From Planctomyces sp. SH-PL62 (GTDB lineage: Bacteria; Planctomycetota; Planctomycetia; Planctomycetales; Planctomycetaceae), in assembly GCA_945905295.1 (NCBI GenBank), contig CAMDPX010000001.1:62001-126000 (forward strand): a stretch of 64,000 nt of DNA, read 5' to 3'. The position numbers and the translations under genes are program-made. How positions within the stretch are numbered: the first letter of the stretch is position 1; every line of letters starts with the position of its first letter. The notes beneath the pieces are model-generated. The model was given only the letters and a program-made list of their open reading frames with translations, made no database searches and had not been told where the DNA came from. Of this stretch, positions 57,274 to 64,000 are shown one piece after another.

Positions 57274-57702
57274 TCAGCGAGGGAGGCTCGTGGGGCACTT
57301 GTCCTTCGTGTGCGATTCGGAAACTCCGCAATCATGGCTCCCTCGGCCACACACGCAGGGGGCGAGGCCATGTTCCAGTCGCAGCTTCCATTTGCCGCTT
57401 CGGCACTCGCCATCTTCGATGGCCTTCAGTGCCTCGATGATCTTCTTATCGTCTTTCACCATCTTTTCGCCAAGTTCTTTCGCGAGTGCTTCGCCGTAGT
57501 GGTTCCGGATTTTCTTGTCGTCAGTGCCAACGGAGTGGCAGACGTTGCAGGTCGTTTTGTTCTTCTTGGCGATTTCGGCATAACAAGAATCGAAAGCTTT
57601 CTTATAGTTCGGCCGAGCGTCTCCACGATGCACGCCGCTCAAAACAACGATGACCGAACACAAACTCCACAGTGAGCAACGCAGCCAGCGACGAGAAATC
57701 AT
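57274..57702 (-). CDS. Small secreted monohaem cytochrome c-like protein
   Basis: Signal peptide; TTCNVCHSVG; Cys-rich C-terminus of doubtful origin. Confidence 0.7.
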   Translation of the reverse strand: MISRRWLRCSLWSLCSVIVVLSGVHRGDARPNYKKAFDSCYAEIAKKNKTTCNVCHSVGTDDKKIRNHYGEALAKELGEKMVKDDKKIIEALKAIEDGECRSGKWKLRLEHGLAPCVCGRGSHDCGVSESHTKDKCPTSLPR

Positions 57703-57750
57703 GATTGGCTCCTTGGCTGTGAGAGTTGGAACCAGGACGCGGCCGAGAGT

Positions 57751-59034
57751 TTATCCCAGGCGTTCGACGATCAACAACGGCGCGTCGGTTGGCTCATCAC
57801 CAATCGTGATCGCCGCTCGCAAGCGCGCCGCAACCTCATCGAACTTAGTGGGTGGCGCGAAGACTCGGAGGAGCGGTTGATCGGACTGAACTTCGTCGCC
57901 GATGCGGACCAGCATTTCGAGACCGACGCTGTGGTCGATGGCGTCAGTGAGCTGACGTCGTCCGCCGCCGAGGTCGATGATGATCCAGCCGAGCGATTCC
58001 GTGTCGATGGATTCGACGATCCCGGAACGCTCGCCGCACAGGTCACGAGCCGGCGCAATCGGACGAGGTGCATCGAGCCGCCCGCCTTGAGCGACCGCCA
58101 TTCGCTCGAAACGTTCGAGCGCGCGGCCGGAGTCCAGTTCGCGAAGCAGCTTCGCTCGCGCTGCCGTGCGTGTGGCGGCGACCTTCGCGCTGACCAAGAC
58201 GTCTTCGGCAAGTTCCAGCACGAGTTCGCGCAGGTCGCTCGGCCCGCCTCCGCGCAGGCAATCGAGCGACTCCTCGACTTCGACCGCGTTGCCCACCATG
58301 CGACCGAGTGGTTGATTCATGTCGGTCAAGAAGGCGGTCGTCGCGACACCCATTCGTTGTCCGACCGCGACCATGCCGGCGGCCAGTTCGCGGGCGATCA
58401 CTCGCGTTTTAATGAACGCGCCGCGTCCGAACTTCACGTCGAGCACCAGCGCGTTCAAGCCTTCGGCCAGCTTCTTGCTCATGATGCTGGCGGTGATCAG
58501 CGGCACGGACGGAACAGTCGCGGTCACATCGCGCAGGGCGTAAAGCTGACGGTCAGCGGGAACCAGTTCGGGCGTCGTGCCGGTGACGACGCAGCCGACT
58601 TGCTCGGTCAGCCGATGAATTTCGTCGAGCGAGAGATCGGTGCGAAAGCCAGCGATGGACTCCAGCTTGTCGAGCGTGCCGCCCGTGGGGCCAAGACCTC
58701 GGCCGGAAAGCATGGGGACACACACATCGCAGCACGCCAGCAACGGAGCCAGCGGCAACGAGACTTTGTCGCCGATACCGCCCGTCGAATGCTTATCGAC
58801 GCGCGGCAAGCTGGTCTCCGGCCAGGTCAGTGTCACGCCCGAGCGCAACATACTGTCGGTCAGCGCGGCGGTTTCCGCGTCGTTCAATCCACGTACAAAC
58901 ATCGCGACCAGCAGCGCGGCCATTTGATAATCGGGAATCCGACCCTGCACATGGCCGTCGATCAGAAACGCGATCTCCTCAGCGGTCAGTTCGCCGGCGT
59001 CCCGTTTCTTAGCGATCAATTGAATGGGGTTCAT
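57751..59034 (-). CDS. Pyrimidine-nucleoside / thymidine phosphorylase
   Basis: DKHSTGGIGDKVSLPLAPLLACC...MLSGRGLGPTGGTLDKLESI...SKKLAEGLNALVLDVKFGRGAF. Confidence 0.95.
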   Translation of the reverse strand: MNPIQLIAKKRDAGELTAEEIAFLIDGHVQGRIPDYQMAALLVAMFVRGLNDAETAALTDSMLRSGVTLTWPETSLPRVDKHSTGGIGDKVSLPLAPLLACCDVCVPMLSGRGLGPTGGTLDKLESIAGFRTDLSLDEIHRLTEQVGCVVTGTTPELVPADRQLYALRDVTATVPSVPLITASIMSKKLAEGLNALVLDVKFGRGAFIKTRVIARELAAGMVAVGQRMGVATTAFLTDMNQPLGRMVGNAVEVEESLDCLRGGGPSDLRELVLELAEDVLVSAKVAATRTAARAKLLRELDSGRALERFERMAVAQGGRLDAPRPIAPARDLCGERSGIVESIDTESLGWIIIDLGGGRRQLTDAIDHSVGLEMLVRIGDEVQSDQPLLRVFAPPTKFDEVAARLRAAITIGDEPTDAPLLIVERLG

Positions 59035-59049
59035 GGCGATCGTCAGCGG

Positions 59050-59967
59050 TCAGCGGTCAGCGGTCAGAAGTCTGGTGACGAGCCGGCGGAGGTGCGGTTC
59101 GGTGCTGGCGGCGGCATGAACGACTTCTTCGCTGGTGGTTTGCTGAACGTCGTCCGCACGAAACACGTTCGTGACCATCGAAAACGCAACGACCGGCAAG
59201 CCGAGTTCGTGCGCCACCAACACTTCGGGAACGGTGGACATGCCGACGACATCGCCGAGCGTGCGCAACCATCGGTACTCCGCGCGAGTTTCGTAATTCG
59301 GTCCGAGCATCGCGACGTAGGTGCCACGACAAATTGGAATGTGTTCTTCGGCGGCGAATCGTTCGGCGAGTGAGAGAAGTCGCGGGTCGTAGAACGGATT
59401 CCTCGCACGGCCATCCATGAGATGACTTGGCGAGCGGGGCGGCGTCAGCCGCCCGGTGCATTCGTGGGGAACCGGGGGGCTGACGCCGCCCCGCTCGCCC
59501 GTCCCTTCCGTTGAGACGGGCAAGAGTGCCCGTCCTACATTGCCCATCAAATTGACGTGGTCATCGATCAACAGGATGTCGCCAGAGCGCAGCAACGGGT
59601 TCATCCCACCGCTCGCGTTCGACACGATTAAGTACTCCGCGCCGAGCGCGGCAAGAACTCGAACAGGAAACGTGATCTGCTGGGCTGAGTAACCTTCATA
59701 CGCGTGAAAGCGACCGTCCATCGCGATCAGCGGCACGCCCGCCAAGCGACCGGCCAACAGCCGGCCGCGATGACTGTCGGCGGTCGAACGCACAAAGTGC
59801 GGCAGGTCGCGATAACTCCACTCGGCTTCGATGGTGATGTGCTGAGCGAGCGAACCGAGGCCCGTCCCCAGAATAATCGCGGCGCGAGGTCGTTCGACCC
59901 AGCCGGCGCGAACCACGGCGACGGCCTCGGCAACAGCGGCGGAGAGTTGATCGGCGGACAAATTCAT
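59050..59967 (-). CDS. Purine nucleoside phosphorylase with in-frame repeat insertion
   Basis: IILGTGLGSLAQHI...GRFHAYEGYSAQQITFPVRVLAALGAEYLIVSNASGGMN...ICRGTYVAMLGPNYETRAEYR. Confidence 0.92.
   Translation of the reverse strand: MNLSADQLSAAVAEAVAVVRAGWVERPRAAIILGTGLGSLAQHITIEAEWSYRDLPHFVRSTADSHRGRLLAGRLAGVPLIAMDGRFHAYEGYSAQQITFPVRVLAALGAEYLIVSNASGGMNPLLRSGDILLIDDHVNLMGNVGRALLPVSTEGTGERGGVSPPVPHECTGRLTPPRSPSHLMDGRARNPFYDPRLLSLAERFAAEEHIPICRGTYVAMLGPNYETRAEYRWLRTLGDVVGMSTVPEVLVAHELGLPVVAFSMVTNVFRADDVQQTTSEEVVHAAASTEPHLRRLVTRLLTADR
59429..59538. repeat. Two abutting REP-like elements inside the PNP CDS
   Basis: 59429-59499 GGCGAGCGGGGCGGCGTCAGCC...GGCTGACGCCGCCCCGCTCGCC; 59515-59538 rc = GTAGGACGGGCACTCTTGCCCGTC. 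Confidence 0.9.
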
Positions 59968-59981
59968 CGCGAGCGTTCCCG

Positions 59982-62489
59982 TCAGCCTTGGCCGTTGTGC
60001 CGATGCCAGTCTTGTTCCATTTGTCGAAGCTGCACTTCGAGCTGCCGCAGTTCGTCCGGCGGGAGCGATTCGCCTCCGAAGCGGACTCGGTAAAACCGCG
60101 TAACGATGTCTGCCGGGACGCTCGCCAATTGTTGTTCGGAGAGTCTCTGCGACCAGGTCGGTTGCGAGGCCAAAACGAATTCACGCGCCGTTTGAGTTGG
60201 CAACGGTTCGAGTCCGGCAGATCGCAGCAACCGCAGAAAGCGTTCGTAGAACTCGACCCGCACACGCTGCTCGGCCGACTCCCCGCGCAGCCGCCGCAGG
60301 AGCACAGTCCACCAGCGCGACCAGCGACCACGCCAACCATCACCGTTGTTCGGCGCAGTTTCGCGGGGCAACAGCCAGCTCAAAAACTTTAGCCACTGCG
60401 CAAACCATCCGTCGCGTGAGGCGGCCGCTCGTTGTGATCGCGCCGCCAGCAGCTTCCAGGTCAAGCTGCCAAGCATCACCACGAATAACAGCAGCGCCGG
60501 TACATACCGCCTAAGCCCCGACGCACCTCCCTTCGTGAAGTCGCCGTTCATCGCGGCGCGGGTATCGTCCCGGATCGTTTCCCACACCTGCTGAGCCAAT
60601 TCCTTGAGCGGCGTGTAGAGGTTGCTGCTCTGCTCGGAAAATGACAGGCCCACCACGCTGTGCGACCAAGTGTCGGCGAACAGATTCGCCAGATTGTTGA
60701 AGAGGCCGAATTTCGGAGCCAGCGATTTCACACTGTCGGAACGGCTGGCGGGGGTCGCGTCGAGAACCCGCCAGTTGCCATCGAGGTATGCTTCGACCCA
60801 CACATGCGCGTGCCGGCCTTGCACCACGAAGTAGCCGGTACTGCGCTTCACGTCGCCCCCTTTGAAACCGCTGACCAACCGCGCGGGAATCTCGACGGCC
60901 CGCAACATCAGCGCGAGCGCCGAGGCGAAGTATTCGCAATGCCCTTCCTTGCGGTTGAACAGGAAATCTTCGACCGCGTCGATCTTGGAATCTTTGATCG
61001 ACATGTCGAGCGTGTAGCCGAACTCGCCCGAATCGCGCAAATAATGCACGAGCCTCTGCGCCTTCTCGGTCGGTGTCGCACTCGTCGCGTTCGGTGGTTG
61101 AGCGACCTGCCGTGCCAGGCTTTGCAAACGTTCGAGTCCACGCTCCGGAAGCAGACCGTAGTATTCGACCTCGTTGCGCAACGTCAGGCTCGGATGTGTG
61201 CCACGTGGGAACGGCAGGTCGCCTCCGAGCCGCGGCTTGTCGGAATAGATCGTGTACATCAGGGTTTCACGCCCGGTGATGTTGTCGCTGCGGTACAGCG
61301 TCGCGGTCAAACGCCGCTCGATGAGCTGCGATAACCGATGCTCCAACCGCCCCGCCACGTGCTGCGGCATGGCGAACAGGATGCCGGAGTCCATTGGCTC
61401 AACCCGAAACTCCTGCCGGATGACGTCACTGGTGGTGGGCTGCGATGGCACGGTTCTCAGATTGTCGTTCTTCCCCGTGGTGCCGACACGCCATTTTCCC
61501 TTCTCGTATTCTCCCATCACCGAGCCACGGAACAGCGGTTCGTCAAAGCCGAGCCGCGTCGCATGTTCGGCAATGTCCAACGGCTGATCGGTCGCCTGAT
61601 CGAACAGCCGCACCTCCATCACCGTCTGCGTCCCTTCCAGAATCTGGCCGATGTCTCCGAGCTGCACTTCCTCGGCAAACCCGCTCTGCAAGATGCGCAG
61701 CGGCTGATCGGGCCCCTCGCCAAACGCGGCAAAACTGCCGACCCAAATCCGTGGCGTGAACATGAAGAACAACGCCCCCACCAGCGCTGACAACACGACG
61801 TTCGCGAGAACGCCCGACGCGAATGGTCCACTGATCCAGCGCAACCGCGGATCAATCTGCACCGTGCTGACCGGGTGGCTGCGCTGATTCCACAGAAATG
61901 TTTCTGCCGATGCCGGGAGGCCGAGGCTCCCGCCGAGCCGGTCCGTGACGATCGAAACTCGATCCGGCTCGGCGGGAGCCTCGCCCTCCCGATGTTTCGC
62001 GAACAGCACCTGGTCGTCGGAGGCGTATCGCTCTCGTGCGCGGCTGAGCGTGAACAGCGTCAGTGTCCATACTGCGAGAACCAAGAACATCCCGCACAGC
62101 GCCCCGAAGGCTCCCGTCGAAGTCAGCACTGCTCCGACCGCGACGTGCAGCACCGCCAGCAAACACAAGGTCCAATACATCCGCGCCGTCTTGGACAGGA
62201 ACAACACAATCCACGTCAGGTACACCAGCAAGTGCGCGAGCGAAAGTAATCGCGCTTCGATCTGGCCACTGCTCAATTCCCAACCCGCCAGACCAAAGGC
62301 CGCTAAGCCCAGTACGTTGGCCCAACTGACTCGCAGCCAAAACAACTTCCAACGCTCGGTGACAAACAACGCCAAGATCGCCAGTGGGATCGTGAACGCA
62401 TCCGGGAAGCTCGCCCCTTCGGCAAACGCCAACATGCCGCTGCCCAGCATCACCATGCCATACAGACTGACTTGTAGCACCGTTGTCAT
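59982..62489 (-). CDS. Transglutaminase-like membrane protein (TgpA-type)
   Basis: N-terminal TM helices; RKEGHCEYFASALALMLRAVEIPARLVSGFKGGD...HAHVWVEAYLDGNWRVLDATPA. Confidence 0.92.
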   Translation of the reverse strand: MTTVLQVSLYGMVMLGSGMLAFAEGASFPDAFTIPLAILALFVTERWKLFWLRVSWANVLGLAAFGLAGWELSSGQIEARLLSLAHLLVYLTWIVLFLSKTARMYWTLCLLAVLHVAVGAVLTSTGAFGALCGMFLVLAVWTLTLFTLSRARERYASDDQVLFAKHREGEAPAEPDRVSIVTDRLGGSLGLPASAETFLWNQRSHPVSTVQIDPRLRWISGPFASGVLANVVLSALVGALFFMFTPRIWVGSFAAFGEGPDQPLRILQSGFAEEVQLGDIGQILEGTQTVMEVRLFDQATDQPLDIAEHATRLGFDEPLFRGSVMGEYEKGKWRVGTTGKNDNLRTVPSQPTTSDVIRQEFRVEPMDSGILFAMPQHVAGRLEHRLSQLIERRLTATLYRSDNITGRETLMYTIYSDKPRLGGDLPFPRGTHPSLTLRNEVEYYGLLPERGLERLQSLARQVAQPPNATSATPTEKAQRLVHYLRDSGEFGYTLDMSIKDSKIDAVEDFLFNRKEGHCEYFASALALMLRAVEIPARLVSGFKGGDVKRSTGYFVVQGRHAHVWVEAYLDGNWRVLDATPASRSDSVKSLAPKFGLFNNLANLFADTWSHSVVGLSFSEQSSNLYTPLKELAQQVWETIRDDTRAAMNGDFTKGGASGLRRYVPALLLFVVMLGSLTWKLLAARSQRAAASRDGWFAQWLKFLSWLLPRETAPNNGDGWRGRWSRWWTVLLRRLRGESAEQRVRVEFYERFLRLLRSAGLEPLPTQTAREFVLASQPTWSQRLSEQQLASVPADIVTRFYRVRFGGESLPPDELRQLEVQLRQMEQDWHRHNGQG
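61914..61991. repeat. Palindromic element inside the transglutaminase CDS
   Basis: CGGGAGGCCGAGGCTCCCGCCGAGCCGG ... CCGGCTCGGCGGGAGCCTCGCCCTCCCG; translated REGEAPAEPDRVSIVTDRLGGSLGLP. Confidence 0.9.
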
Positions 62490-63982
62490 ACCAGGCCCTC
62501 CAGCGCGAAGTACGGCGACAAATCTCGCGCCTCGGCCGACAGACACAGCAACTCCACAGGTTCCATCACATCGCGCGTCCGCGCCCGCAAGTCGTCGCGC
62601 GGCCGCGACGACACGACCACCACGCGTGAGCTGCTCGAAATCCGCTGCATGGTCTCTTCCAACGTTCGGCGAACATCGGCACCCGGTGCGGCTTCCGCCA
62701 AGGCCAGTTGGTCGAGTGCCAACTCCATGCTCGATTGATGGTCCCACGCCACGGTGGCCGCGCCGATGATGATGATCCGCAGTCGCGCCTCACGCGACTG
62801 TCGCAGGTTTTCGTACAACACGGACGCGGCAAAGCTGACGGCCAGCTCGACACGATCCAGGTCCGACGCCCCCGGCAGCGCGGGCTGCCACAACTCAACC
62901 AGCAAGATCAGGTCGCGATCTCGCGTTTGCTGATACTCACGCACCATCAATTCGCCGCGTCGCGCGGTGGTCCGCCAATGAATCGCCTTCGGATTGTCGC
63001 CCGAGCGATATTCGCGAATGCGCTGGAATTCATCGTCGAACAACCCGGCTCGCATCTGCCGCTGTTCGGCCAACTCGGTCGCGTTCCATAGGTCGCTCCG
63101 CCAGCGCGATGTCATCCGGCCGACTCGCGGATGCACGATCAGCTTGCCCATGTCCTGGCACACCAGGCCACGCTCAATCAGACCCAGCGGGAAGTGCGTC
63201 GTCAGCTCGATCGGTCCGAAGGAATACTCGCCGCGCTGGCTGAATCGCACGAAGTAATGTCCACGCCGGCTCTGCCGCGCTGGAATGCGCACAAACAAAG
63301 CCGCCGCCTGAAATCGGTCGCGAGCATGCACCACTCGATCGCGAGCGGCCAGCAGCCAAGAACCCAACAGCCACTTGTGATTCTCAACTTCGATTTCCAC
63401 CGAGACCATTTCCCCCGCCATCGCGCGCTGTGGCAACGTCCGTTTCGCATTCGTTCGCCGCAGCATGGAAAACGCGATCCAGCCGTTGAGCACCCACGGT
63501 CCGATCATCATCGCGAAGACAAACATCAGCATGTTGGTCCGCCCCAAGATCGAGCCGATGAACATGACGCTCATGATGCCGATGTAGGCCATCCCTTCGC
63601 GCGTCACCGCCATCCGATTCCGATTCCAACTGGTGAATCGAGTCCAGCGCCAGTCCGGCTTGGCCGACGCGAGCAACTGACCAAGTCCCCACAGCATCAA
63701 GAAGACCGACGCGGCGAACAGCACCCAATAACTCGCCTCGCCCCAGTCTTCCGCGAACGACGGTGATCGCTTGAGAACAGTCAGTAATCCGGCTCCGCTG
63801 AAGACTGCCGTCGCGCCGAGCAGCGGAAACGGGCGCGAGCGGTCGTCCGTTGAGGCGAGTCCAGCCATGAATGGAGCCAAGAGAAGTGAAACGAACTGAG
63901 AGAGGCCGCGCACGGAGTCGAAGTCTAGGCAGCGCCGCGTCGGATGCCAGTGACGAATTACTGGCTCATCAGTCGGGTTCAA
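62486..63982 (-). CDS. DUF58 domain-containing protein
   Basis: FDDEFQRIREYRSGDNPKAIHWRTTARRGELMVREYQQTRDRDLILLVEL; N-terminal boundary uncertain near window edge. Confidence 0.9.
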   Translation of the reverse strand: MNPTDEPVIRHWHPTRRCLDFDSVRGLSQFVSLLLAPFMAGLASTDDRSRPFPLLGATAVFSGAGLLTVLKRSPSFAEDWGEASYWVLFAASVFLMLWGLGQLLASAKPDWRWTRFTSWNRNRMAVTREGMAYIGIMSVMFIGSILGRTNMLMFVFAMMIGPWVLNGWIAFSMLRRTNAKRTLPQRAMAGEMVSVEIEVENHKWLLGSWLLAARDRVVHARDRFQAAALFVRIPARQSRRGHYFVRFSQRGEYSFGPIELTTHFPLGLIERGLVCQDMGKLIVHPRVGRMTSRWRSDLWNATELAEQRQMRAGLFDDEFQRIREYRSGDNPKAIHWRTTARRGELMVREYQQTRDRDLILLVELWQPALPGASDLDRVELAVSFAASVLYENLRQSREARLRIIIIGAATVAWDHQSSMELALDQLALAEAAPGADVRRTLEETMQRISSSSRVVVVSSRPRDDLRARTRDVMEPVELLCLSAEARDLSPYFALEGLV

Positions 63983-64000
63983 ACTGCCGCGCGTGCCGAC

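Noticed and set aside
57877-59373. 498-aa plus-strand ORF
   Set aside because: Antisense to thymidine phosphorylase and PNP, both unambiguous.

Overview
GC-rich chromosomal window that looks planctomycete (DUF1552/DUF1592/DUF1501 families, split cytochrome b, multihaem bc-type complex). Main contents: (1) the 3' 16.7 kb of a giant, left-truncated repetitive surface/secreted protein (Calx-beta-like, beta-helix, cadherin, SdrD-like, FG-GAP, VCBS and RTX blocks); (2) an accessory patch (HNH, ankyrin, HTH-MNT/HEPN toxin-antitoxin, UvrD-like remnant, DUF1552 leader remnant) lying between a DUF1592 gene and a DUF1552 gene; (3) a long respiratory cluster: Rieske, split cytochrome b, octahaem c, cupredoxin-like protein, dihaem c, coxB-coxA-ctaA-ctaB-coxC-coxD, ABC exporter, SCO, DUF420; (4) housekeeping genes (mrp, leuD, xdhC-like, thymidine phosphorylase, purine nucleoside phosphorylase, transglutaminase/DUF58). 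The strongest unexplained signal is a dense set of small palindromic REP/BIME-like elements. Most are paired, inverted 'GTAG + hairpin' units whose stems covary while loops stay fixed. They sit in most gene junctions of the respiratory cluster, supply stop codons and C-termini, are inserted in frame inside enzymes, and in one case are nested with a possible 5-bp target duplication. No tRNA, rRNA, CRISPR array or intact transposase was recognised. All calls come from reading the sequence and ORF track; no database search was run.
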